Shown one piece after another: positions 1-5,278 of a stretch of DNA of 5,278 nucleotides. Each line of letters begins with the position of its first letter. The stretch's first letter is position 1. The translations under genes and the position numbers were made by a program. Under the pieces are notes generated by a model that was not told the origin of the DNA, did no database searches, and saw only the letters and a program-made list of their open reading frames with translations. This stretch comes from Vicinamibacterales bacterium (lineage in GTDB: Bacteria > Acidobacteriota > Vicinamibacteria > Vicinamibacterales > UBA8438), in assembly GCA_030745255.1 (NCBI GenBank), contig JASLOY010000294.1:1-5278 (forward strand), written 5' to 3'.

Positions 1-134
1 AGAAGCTCATCGACACCGAGGGTCGCGTCGAGCGGTTCACGAAGAAATACGGCGCCCAAACGGTTGCCGGGCTCAAGGAACGCCAGCAGAAGCAGCAGAA
101 GGCCGGGGCAAATGCACCGGCCACGACCACCTGA
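1..134 (+). CDS. 3' end of an unrecognised protein (partial, C-terminal 43 residues)
   Basis: Read in the frame starting at base 3, the sequence stays open from the window edge to a TGA at 132-134, giving 43 codons. About 80% of third codon positions are G or C, which supports real coding. The visible peptide begins KLIDTEGRVERFTKKYGA, continues with a Lys/Gln-rich stretch (KERQQKQQK), and ends in an Ala/Thr/Pro-rich tail (ANAPATTT). It looks like a charged helix plus a disordered C-terminus. The 'LIDTEGRV' stretch faintly resembles a beta-hairpin seen near the end of thioredoxin-fold proteins, but that is too little to assign a family. The gene converges on the exonuclease gene with only 5 bases between the stop codons, so the two are not in one operon. 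Its function is unknown from this window. Confidence 0.6.
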   Translation, partial: KLIDTEGRVERFTKKYGAQTVAGLKERQQKQQKAGANAPATTT

Positions 135-139
135 GTCGG

Positions 140-1471
140 CTAGCAGGTCGAGTCACGGGCCAGCCGCCGCTCCAGCCGAGACATCCGTTTTCGTACCTCC
201 TGCCGGCGAGACGCCGTGCGCTCCATCGCATAGGCTCGGCGGGCAAACAGGAGGGCCGTGTGCGTGTCCTTGAGCCGATGCTCGTGGTGCACGGCCAGGG
301 ACCTGAGCGCCTCACGCTCGAACAGCCCCGGCGGCCGCCCGAGATCGAGCAGCCCCTGCCAGACACGCGCCGCATCGGCGTGACGGCGTTCACCACGTTG
401 CGCCGAGGCCACGCGAAACAGCGCTTCGGCCCGCACGTCAAGGTCCCCTGGACACGACGCCCCGCCGCTCCACGGACTCAACCCCGCCGCACGCTGGTAG
501 CAAACATACGCGCCTGGCCGGTTCCCACCACGTTCGTATACCCGCCCCAGGCCGAGGCACTGGCGCGCATCGCGAGCTGCGTTCGGCCCGCCGTCGACGA
601 GTTCGCAGGCCAGCCCGGTCAGGACGGCCAGCGAGGCCAGGTCCAGACGATTGTGCAAGAGCACGCGTCGGAGCGGTGCCGGATCGCCCGATCGGAGATA
701 GGCGAAGTAGCGTGACGGGATCTCGAACCCAGAGACGTCGTCCCGCCGCCGAAACCCCAACACGCGACGCTCGAGCATCCCCAGGCCACCGGTGTCCGGG
801 CCCCAGAACCGTCGCGCCGGGTGGAGCAAGTCCAGATGCCGAAGCGCGGGCAGCGGCGTCGCTAGGCGGTGATAGAGCCAGCGCATCTCCATGAACGGCA
901 TGTCGAACGACTTACCGTTGAACGTGACCACGGTGTGCGCCCGAGAGACGGCGGCGGTCACCGCGGCCAGCAGACGCCGCTCGCTGGCGAAGCTCGGCAG
1001 GATGAACTGCCACACATGGAAACGGGCTCCTTCGAAACACCCGAATCCGACCACGAAGGCCACCGTGCCAGCGCCCGCGCTGAGCCCGGTCGTCTCCAGG
1101 TCGAAGAAAACCACTCCGTCGGTCGGGTCCACACCAGACTGAGGTGCCTCCTGTCGGCTTCCCTCACCGCACAGCACAGCCAGCCCCTCAGCGCTGATCG
1201 CACGAGAAGCCCCTGCCAATCGGCCGCCATAGGGCTCATCAACGTCGTCATGGTCGTCATATTCATCATTGTCGTCATGACCATCGTGGCCGAGCGCCCA
1301 CCGCACGACCGGGCAAGGGCCGAGCGGCGCGTCCTCAAGACTGCCACCCAGACCGTTGGCGAGCGCCTCGGGATCGACCGACGCGGGGGCCAACTCAGCC
1401 GCTCCAGCTGACGCGCGGCCCCCGCCCCGCAACAGGGCTTTCAGGGTCCGTAACCGGGATAATTCGGTCAT
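140..1471 (-). CDS. mrfB: MrfB/YprB-type 3'-5' exonuclease (RNase H-like DEDD domain plus TPR-like tail)
   Basis: The 443-residue product matches the layout of the YprB family: an RNase H-like exonuclease domain at about residues 115-290, then a helical TPR-like region at about 300-430. Visible catalytic motifs are D124 and E126 in FFDLETTGL, N185 and D190 in TFNGKSFDMPF, the family-typical DLLHPARRFW at 214-223, and H273/D277 in LLHNRLDLASL. All four acidic metal ligands expected of a DEDD exonuclease are present, so it is probably active. In Bacillus subtilis, MrfB works with the MrfA helicase to remove mitomycin C lesions; the same cytoplasmic repair role is inferred here because a MrfA homologue lies directly upstream on the same strand. 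The start is ATG at 1469-1471, with no clear Shine-Dalgarno sequence. Residues 1-115 are poorly conserved in character and include a His/Asp-rich run at 61-80. The length is slightly above the roughly 400 residues usual for the family. Confidence 0.88.
   Translation of the reverse strand: MTELSRLRTLKALLRGGGRASAGAAELAPASVDPEALANGLGGSLEDAPLGPCPVVRWALGHDGHDDNDEYDDHDDVDEPYGGRLAGASRAISAEGLAVLCGEGSRQEAPQSGVDPTDGVVFFDLETTGLSAGAGTVAFVVGFGCFEGARFHVWQFILPSFASERRLLAAVTAAVSRAHTVVTFNGKSFDMPFMEMRWLYHRLATPLPALRHLDLLHPARRFWGPDTGGLGMLERRVLGFRRRDDVSGFEIPSRYFAYLRSGDPAPLRRVLLHNRLDLASLAVLTGLACELVDGGPNAARDARQCLGLGRVYERGGNRPGAYVCYQRAAGLSPWSGGASCPGDLDVRAEALFRVASAQRGERRHADAARVWQGLLDLGRPPGLFEREALRSLAVHHEHRLKDTHTALLFARRAYAMERTASRRQEVRKRMSRLERRLARDSTC
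1232..1291 (-). other. His/Asp-rich low-complexity segment inside the exonuclease gene
   Basis: This stretch encodes residues 61-80 of the exonuclease, which read approximately GHDGHDDNDEYDDHDDVDEP. It contains eight Asp, three His and two Glu in 20 residues, and is built from iterated GAC/GAT/CAT-type codons, suggesting growth by short-repeat expansion. It sits before the catalytic domain, which begins near residue 115, in a region without family motifs. It may be a flexible acidic linker or may bind divalent metal; neither is shown. Confidence 0.7.
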
Positions 1472-1477
1472 CTAAAG

Positions 1478-1565
1478 ACGGGGCTGCGCCCCGAACCCCC
1501 GCAGGCGCTGCGCGGGGACCCCCAAGGCCCCACTCCGCGCCCGCGAGGCGCGCACGTGCGCGCCT
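1478..1565 (-). repeat. Hairpin repeat, unit 1 (full copy next to the exonuclease start)
   Basis: This copy begins 7 bases upstream of the exonuclease ATG. It holds a 6-bp stem with a 3-base loop at 1479-1493 (CGGGGC/GCCCCG) and ends in a 20-bp perfect palindrome at 1546-1565. Its segment 1480-1532 aligns with unit 3 (1747-1797) at 47 of 53 columns, with four mismatches and two single-base gaps. The strand is given as that of the flanking genes and is arbitrary. Confidence 0.75.
1546..1565. repeat. 20-bp perfect palindrome AGGCGCGCACGTGCGCGCCT
   Basis: The 20 bases equal their own reverse complement, with CACGTG at the centre. The equivalent place in unit 2 (1670-1687) has the same arms but a TG centre, giving 8-bp arms around 2 bases. 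Perfect symmetry in one copy and near symmetry in the other suggests that this end of the repeat unit is conserved. It could be a hairpin tip in RNA, a dimeric protein site, or the terminus of a mobile repeat. Confidence 0.8.
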
Positions 1566-1569
1566 TGGT

Positions 1570-1597
1570 CAATGCCGGACGGGGCTGCGCGGCATTG
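1570..1597. repeat. Stem-loop with 8-bp arms CAATGCCG/CGGCATTG
   Basis: The arms at 1570-1577 and 1590-1597 are perfectly complementary around a 12-base loop. The loop contains GGGGCTGCG, the left half of the hairpin core that opens the repeat units. It looks like a truncated repeat core inserted between unit 1 and unit 2. Confidence 0.6.
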
Positions 1598-1602
1598 TTT
1601 GG

Positions 1603-1687
1603 TGGGGCTCCGCCCCACACCCCGGCTCGTCGCTTGCGGGGGCCCAATGCCCCGCGCCGCTTCCTCGCGGGCGCGCATGTGCGCGCC
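1603..1687 (-). repeat. Hairpin repeat, unit 2 (diverged copy)
   Basis: The copy starts with a 6-bp stem and 3-base loop at 1603-1617 (TGGGGC/GCCCCA), passes through GGGGGCCCAATGCCCC, which corresponds to the ACCCCCAAGGCCCC block of unit 1, and ends with GGCGCGCA-TG-TGCGCGCC at 1670-1687. The order of parts is the same as in unit 1, but the middle is more diverged. Confidence 0.65.
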
Positions 1688-1704
1688 AGGCCGCTTCGCG
1701 GCCT
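1688..1704. repeat. 7-bp hairpin AGGCCGC/GCGGCCT with a 3-base loop
   Basis: A perfect 7-bp, mostly G/C stem closes a TTC loop (GAA on the minus strand). It directly abuts the end of unit 2. It lies within any helicase-to-exonuclease readthrough transcript and would be very stable in RNA, but no T-run follows on either strand, so it is not called a terminator. Confidence 0.65.
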
Positions 1705-1744
1705 CACCCTGGGCGCTGCCCCACACCCCGGGGCTCACTCAGTC

Positions 1745-1797
1745 GGGGGGCTGCGCCCCGGACCCCGCAGGCGCTAGGCGGGGGCCCCAAGGCCCCA
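1745..1797 (-). repeat. Hairpin repeat, unit 3 (overlaps the 3' end of the helicase gene)
   Basis: The core GGGGCTGCGCCCC at 1747-1759 and the following bases to 1797 align closely with unit 1. Homology between the units stops at about 1797, inside the helicase reading frame. The final helicase residues WGLGAPA and the TAG stop are therefore made of repeat sequence. Confidence 0.75.
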
Positions 1798-4299
1798 TAC
1801 GACCTTGTTCAGCCCGTCCGCCGTGTCCGGCACGCCAATCGAGACTAGCAGCGCCAGCGCGACCAGCTTGGCACGCGGCCCGGTCTGCCCAATCGGCCCG
1901 ACACAGGCCGGACAGCCCGCCTCGCACGGGCAGCGCTCGATCAGCCCGCGAGTATGCGACAGCAACCGGTCGTGCAGACCGAACAACGGCTCGCTGAACC
2001 CGATGCCCCCAGGGTAGTTGTCGTAGATGAAGATGGTCGGCTCCTCCTCCTCGGCCCCGCCCCCCGCTTCGGCCGGGCTCGTGAGCACCAACCGCCCCTC
2101 CTCGCCGTGAATCGCCAGACCGATATCGTGGCGGTCGCACATCAACAGAAGCTGCGCAACCTGTCTCAACGCGAACCCCAATCCGACGATGCCGTCGCGT
2201 CGGTCATCTGCGGCAAATGGCAAGCTGTCGACGAGCGTCCGGGGCAGCCTCAACCAGTAGGCGGTTGTATGCATCTCCTGCTCAGGGAGATCGAGCTCAC
2301 CAGACCCCACGTTCTCGTTCGTATAGAACTTGATCTTCTTGAACCCGACCACCCGTGAGACGACGTGCACCTCGCCATGACACCCAAGCGCGAGCACGTC
2401 GCGATCGTCTGGGGCCAGGTCCGTCGCGGAACGTGGCTGAAGAACCCGGTCGAACTCCTCGAGCACGGTCACCTTGGTGTAGGTGATCGCATCGGTGTAG
2501 TAGTCGCTATCGACCGGTCGCACGTAGGCCTTGCGACGGTCGAAGTCCAACCGGTCGACCTGATACTGCTTGCCTTCGACAAGATAGATCGCCTGCTCGT
2601 ACAGCGTCGAGGTGGCGGCGCTGAAATCGACCTCACCGATGATCGTGGTCTCGTCAGACACGTCGACAACCACGACGTTGTCGGACGACACCGAGCGAAG
2701 ACTGATGGCGTCGGCCGGATACGACTCGTGCATCCAGTGCCACCGGTCGTCGACCAGATCGACGAACCCCTCGTCGCGCAGCAGCCCCAGCACCGCCTGC
2801 AAGTCTTCGGGCCCGAACAGCTCGTCTTTGTCTCGAGCAAACGGCAACTCGAACGCGGCGCACTTGATGTGGTCGAGCAGAATCTGAAGGTTGTCCGGGT
2901 TGATGAGCGCGTGCTCCGGCGAAGCCTCGAAGAAGAATGCCGGATGCTGCACGATGAACTGATCGATAGGCGCGCTGTTGGCCACCATGACTGCCGCCGA
3001 CCGAGTGCTCCTGCGACCGGCTCGACCGGCGCGTTGCCATGTGGCCGCGATCGTCCCCGGATAGCCTGCCATGACACAGACATCGAGAGCGCCGATGTCG
3101 ATTCCCAGCTCCAGGGCATTCGTGGATACGACCCCGGACACCGTGCCGGCCCGTAATCCCCGCTCGATCTCCCGACGCCGTAACGGAAGGTACCCGCCAC
3201 GGTAGCCTCGGATCGCCTCCGCGCCACCCGGGAGCCGGCGACACGCCTGCTTGAGATAGGTCGTGAGCACTTCGGTGGTCAGCCGGCTCTGTGCGAACAC
3301 GATGACCTGGAGACGCCGTTTCAGGAACTCGACCGCCAGCCGACGGGTTTCGGCAACGTAAGACCGTCGGATGCCGAGCTGCGGGTTGACGACAGGCGGG
3401 TTGACCAAGGCGAAGATTTTCTCGCCGCACGGCGCGCCGTTACGCTCGACCAACGCAAACTGCTCTCCGGTGAGCCGTTCGGCCAGCTCTTTGGGATTGG
3501 CGATGGTGGCCGACGAACAGATGAAGACCGGCGACGACCCATAATGCGCGCAGATGCGTCTGAGACGCCGGAGGATATTGCCCAGATGGCTACCGAAGAC
3601 CCCACGGTAGGCATGGAGCTCGTCGATAATGACGTATCGCAGGTTTTCAAACAACTTCGCCCAGCGGGGATGATGCGGCAGGATACCCGAATGCAGCATG
3701 TCCGGGTTGCTCAGCACCAAATGGGCGCGACCGCGAACCGCCCGGCGCGCATCCTGCGGCGTATCACCATCGTAGGTGAACGCGCCGATCGAGGCATGCT
3801 CAGCCAAACGCTCGGTCAGCGTCAGCAATTCAGCCAGTTGGTCCTGGGCCAGCGCCTTCGTTGGGAATAAATAGAGCGCACGTGTCGACTGGTCCCGCAG
3901 GATGGTACTGAGCACGGGCGCGTTGTAGCAGAGCGTCTTGCCCGATGCGGTCGGCGTGATCGTGACAACGTGACGGCCCTCCAGCGCATGCGTCATCGCT
4001 GCCGCTTGATGGACATAGGGACGCACGATGCCCCCGGCGGCAAGGGCGACCCTGAGCCGGTCGTCGAGCCCGTCAGGATAATCGGCACACTGCGCCGGCT
4101 CGGCGGGAAAGCGACGCCACGCGGTGACGGTCGCCCCGTCAGGCGGTGCGGCGAGGGGCTCACCGGCCGCAGTCTCGACACCCACCAACCCAGACGGGAC
4201 GAGCCCCTCCAGCGCCTCGAGCAGCGCGGCATCCCGCTGGCCGTGAGACAGGGTGGGCGCGTGCCGTGAACCGGACAGACCGAGTGGGGCTCCCCGCAT
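1774..4299 (-). CDS. mrfA: MrfA/YprA-type DEAD/DEAH-box DNA helicase with C-terminal zinc-binding domain
   Basis: With the ATG at 4297-4299 the product has 841 residues. The helicase core shows, in order: VHQ near residue 97; PTASGKT (motif I, about 116-122); PTKALAQDQ (146-154); DELH (motif II, 226-229); SAT (263-265); VFAQSR (334-339); TNALELGIDIG (motif V, 393-403); and QRAGRAGR (motif VI, 422-429). The C-terminal domain has YDNYPGGIGFSE (759-770) and four cysteines at 790, 792, 796 and 799, the zinc-binding DUF1998/MZB signature. This architecture is that of MrfA, an ATP-driven 3'-5' DNA helicase which, with MrfB, repairs mitomycin C adducts independently of UvrABC in Bacillus subtilis. 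A MrfB homologue follows on the same strand. The frame stays open to a TTG at 4371, but those 24 extra codons come from a pyrimidine-rich tract and look non-coding. The last seven codons derive from a repeat. All catalytic motifs appear intact. Confidence 0.9.
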   Translation of the reverse strand: MRGAPLGLSGSRHAPTLSHGQRDAALLEALEGLVPSGLVGVETAAGEPLAAPPDGATVTAWRRFPAEPAQCADYPDGLDDRLRVALAAGGIVRPYVHQAAAMTHALEGRHVVTITPTASGKTLCYNAPVLSTILRDQSTRALYLFPTKALAQDQLAELLTLTERLAEHASIGAFTYDGDTPQDARRAVRGRAHLVLSNPDMLHSGILPHHPRWAKLFENLRYVIIDELHAYRGVFGSHLGNILRRLRRICAHYGSSPVFICSSATIANPKELAERLTGEQFALVERNGAPCGEKIFALVNPPVVNPQLGIRRSYVAETRRLAVEFLKRRLQVIVFAQSRLTTEVLTTYLKQACRRLPGGAEAIRGYRGGYLPLRRREIERGLRAGTVSGVVSTNALELGIDIGALDVCVMAGYPGTIAATWQRAGRAGRRSTRSAAVMVANSAPIDQFIVQHPAFFFEASPEHALINPDNLQILLDHIKCAAFELPFARDKDELFGPEDLQAVLGLLRDEGFVDLVDDRWHWMHESYPADAISLRSVSSDNVVVVDVSDETTIIGEVDFSAATSTLYEQAIYLVEGKQYQVDRLDFDRRKAYVRPVDSDYYTDAITYTKVTVLEEFDRVLQPRSATDLAPDDRDVLALGCHGEVHVVSRVVGFKKIKFYTNENVGSGELDLPEQEMHTTAYWLRLPRTLVDSLPFAADDRRDGIVGLGFALRQVAQLLLMCDRHDIGLAIHGEEGRLVLTSPAEAGGGAEEEEPTIFIYDNYPGGIGFSEPLFGLHDRLLSHTRGLIERCPCEAGCPACVGPIGQTGPRAKLVALALLVSIGVPDTADGLNKVVWGLGAPA

Positions 4300-4307
4300 G
4301 ACCGGGA

Positions 4308-4336
4308 ATGTTAACAGACGAAGAAAAAACGAACAA
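4308..4336 (-). promoter_or_regulatory. Possible promoter of the helicase gene (weak)
   Basis: Read on the minus strand, TTGTTC (4331-4336) lies 17 bases before TAACAT (4308-4313), a partial match to sigma-70 -35 and -10 boxes. The surrounding 4320-4351 tract is purine-rich on the plus strand and much more AT-rich than the rest of the window. The -10 box would end 8 bases before the ATG, placing transcription initiation at or next to the start codon, consistent with the lack of a Shine-Dalgarno sequence. Only 3 and 4 of 6 consensus positions match, so this is tentative. Confidence 0.25.
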
Positions 4337-4377
4337 GAGAAGAAGAAAAGGCGTATGCCTTGACCCTCCAAGGAGGC

Positions 4378-4548
4378 AGAAGTCAGAAGGCAGAAGTCAG
4401 GAGATTCTCGGTGGGCTCCGCCGTCTTCAATCCTATCGGTGTCGTCTGACTCGGAGCAGCGCAGTGATCAGAAGCTGGCTGGGCCCTTGTTGAAGCTGGC
4501 GCTGAAGGCGCCGTCCTAGCTTCTTCTGTCTTCTGACCTCTGACTTCT
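4378..4548. repeat. 171-bp element bounded by 26-bp imperfect inverted repeats
   Basis: The left end (4378-4403) and the reverse complement of the right end (4523-4548) agree at 22 of 26 positions. Both ends are themselves iterations of a seven-base word close to AGAAGTC/AGAAGGC. The roughly 120 bases between carry no supportable gene. No clear target-site duplication is visible just outside the ends. It may be a MITE-like element, a pair of oppositely oriented heptamer repeats, or a long hairpin separating the dehydrogenase from the helicase gene. Confidence 0.6.
4492..4523. repeat. Compound stem-loop after the dehydrogenase gene
   Basis: GAAGCT (4492-4497) pairs with AGCTTC (4518-4523), and inside it GGCGC (4498-4502) pairs with GCGCC (4508-4512) around a 5-base loop, leaving a 5-base bulge at 4513-4517. 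It begins 35 bases past the dehydrogenase stop on the minus strand. No T-run follows, so an intrinsic terminator is possible but not supported. Confidence 0.45.
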
Positions 4549-4558
4549 CGAGAGCGCA

Positions 4559-5278
4559 TCAGAAGAGTGATCGGGATTGGCAGCCGTCGACGGTGACACT
4601 GGCGCCACTCACCCAGCTGGCCCGCGGCGAGGCAAGGAACGCGACGACCTGACCCACCTCTTCGGCGCGGCCGAACCGACCGAACGGGAGCTCGCGTGCA
4701 ACGAACACCGCCATCGCCTCCGGCTCCTCCGCCTGGCGCTTCGCCCAGGACCCACCTGGAAATGAGATCGACCCAGGCGCCACACTATTCACGCGGATGT
4801 TGTCCTTTGCCAGCTGCCCAGCCAGCGATTTCGCCAGACTGATTTCGGCGGCCTTCACCGCGTTGTAGGTCATCCGGCCGCCGGACTCGCGGCCCCAGAT
4901 CGAGGCAATCATGATGATGACGCCGCCGCCGCGCGCGCGCATGTGCGGCACGGCGAGCCGCGAAGCGCGGATTGCCGGATACAGCGTGGCGTCGAGCGCC
5001 GCCTGCCACTCGGGATCGGTCGTCTCGAGCAGTCCTCCCCCCCCCGCCTTCCCGACGTTGTTGACCAAAATGTCGATGCCGCCATACGCGGTCACCGTCC
5101 GGTCGATGACGGTTTCGACGCCAGACGCCGTGTTGAGGTCCGCTTCCACGCCGACCACGGCTTCATCATCGCCGGCTTCGGCCCGCAGTTCTCGGACCGC
5201 CTCCTCCAACCGCTCGGCGCCCCGAGCACACACGCACACCCGAGCACCCTCGCCGACCAGAGCCCTCGCGCTGGCCAG
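4559..5278 (-). CDS. Short-chain dehydrogenase/reductase (SDR), partial at the N-terminus
   Basis: The frame is open from the window edge to a TGA at 4559-4561, giving 239 residues. The first visible residues, LASARALVGEGARV, follow the usual TGxxxGIG nucleotide-binding loop, so only about 15-25 residues are missing. Classical SDR marks are present: an acidic residue in EADL (near 47), NNVG (73-76, in place of NNAG), the catalytic serine in IASIWG (126), YNAVK with Y138 and K142, and the APG motif (168-169) followed by a flexible substrate loop. The C-terminus GASVTVDGCQS matches the usual end of the family, so the 3' end is complete. It is an NAD(P)H-dependent oxidoreductase of the FabG-like group; the substrate cannot be told. 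Reaction chemistry gives no link to the repair genes. The gap of 259 bases to the helicase start, holding an inverted-repeat element, suggests a separate transcription unit. Confidence 0.88.
   Translation of the reverse strand: MASARALVGEGARVCVCARGAERLEEAVRELRAEAGDDEAVVGVEADLNTASGVETVIDRTVTAYGGIDILVNNVGKAGGGGLLETTDPEWQAALDATLYPAIRASRLAVPHMRARGGGVIIMIASIWGRESGGRMTYNAVKAAEISLAKSLAGQLAKDNIRVNSVAPGSISFPGGSWAKRQAEEPEAMAVFVARELPFGRFGRAEEVGQVVAFLASPRASWVSGASVTVDGCQSRSLF

Larger units (their letters stand above)
1472..1773. repeat. GC-rich array of related hairpin repeats between the helicase and exonuclease genes
   Basis: No gene is supported in these 302 bases. The region consists of at least three related units. 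Each contains a GGGGC-loop-GCCCC hairpin (1480-1492, 1604-1616, 1747-1759) followed by C-rich and G-rich blocks; the first two units end in a GGCGCGCA/TGCGCGCC inverted repeat (1546-1565 and 1670-1687). A further partial copy shares the 14-mer GCCCCACACCCCGG (1612-1625 and 1718-1731). The third unit runs past 1773 into the end of the helicase gene. Small open frames here are artefacts of GC bias. The array resembles REP/BIME-type or MITE-like intergenic repeats, but I do not recognise the family. If helicase and exonuclease share a transcript, its RNA would carry several strong hairpins that could limit or protect expression of the downstream exonuclease. Confidence 0.8.

Noticed and set aside
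869..1411. Plus-strand open frame (180 codons) opposite the exonuclease gene
   Set aside because: It mirrors the exonuclease coding strand. Its hydrophobic INVVMVVIFIIVVMTIV stretch is only the antisense of the His/Asp repeat, not a real membrane helix.
1478..1704. Rho-independent terminator after the helicase gene
   Set aside because: Several strong stems are present, but none is followed by a T-run on the minus strand.
1556..1777. Small open frames on both strands between the helicase and exonuclease genes
   Set aside because: They run through hairpin repeats, have biased Arg/Pro/Gly/Ala composition, and show no start signals or family features.
1472..1797. CRISPR array
   Set aside because: The repeats are GC-rich hairpin units of unequal length with no regular spacers, and no cas genes are present.
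2365..3156. Long plus-strand open frame (263 codons) opposite the helicase gene
   Set aside because: It is antisense to conserved helicase motifs, shows no domain pattern, and is expected in GC-rich DNA where stop codons are rare.
4308..4493. Plus-strand open frame of 61 codons in the intergenic region before the helicase
   Set aside because: It crosses the purine tract and the inverted-repeat element, has no ribosome binding site, and its peptide is low-complexity Lys/Arg-rich.
4930..4947. GCGCGCATGTGCGG within the dehydrogenase gene, similar to the repeat palindrome
   Set aside because: It encodes the expected SDR residues PHMRARGGG and has only one arm, so the similarity is probably chance from GC-rich codons.

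Overview
This is a GC-rich bacterial chromosomal window of ordinary coding density. It holds the 3' tail of one plus-strand gene, then three minus-strand genes. Strong G/C preference at third codon positions and GC-rich hairpin repeats between genes would fit a soil or environmental lineage such as Acidobacteriota. No marker gene fixes the taxonomy, so that is only a guess.

Layout from left to right. Positions 1-134 carry the last 43 codons of an unrecognised plus-strand gene. Its stop lies 5 bases from the stop of the convergent gene at 140-1471, which encodes a YprB/MrfB-type 3'-5' exonuclease: an RNase H-like DEDD domain followed by a TPR-like helical tail. Positions 1472-1773 have no gene and hold a GC-rich array of related hairpin repeats. 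Positions 1774-4299 encode a YprA/MrfA-type DEAD/DEAH-box helicase with a C-terminal four-cysteine zinc-binding domain (DUF1998/MZB). Positions 4300-4558 are intergenic, with a weak promoter candidate for the helicase and a 171-bp segment bounded by 26-bp imperfect inverted repeats. Positions 4559-5278 encode most of a short-chain dehydrogenase/reductase whose N-terminus lies beyond the window.

The helicase and exonuclease are the two parts of the MrfAB system, known in Bacillus subtilis (yprA-yprB) as a nucleotide-excision-like repair route for mitomycin C damage that does not need UvrABC. Here the gene order is helicase then exonuclease, as in a yprAB operon, but 302 bp of hairpin repeats separate them. 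One repeat copy supplies the last seven codons and the stop codon of the helicase. The main points of interest are this repeat array, a 20-bp perfect palindrome within it, a His/Asp-rich insertion in the exonuclease, and the inverted-repeat element between the helicase and the dehydrogenase. I see no wholly new system; the window is best read as a known repair pair with unusual repeat DNA around it.
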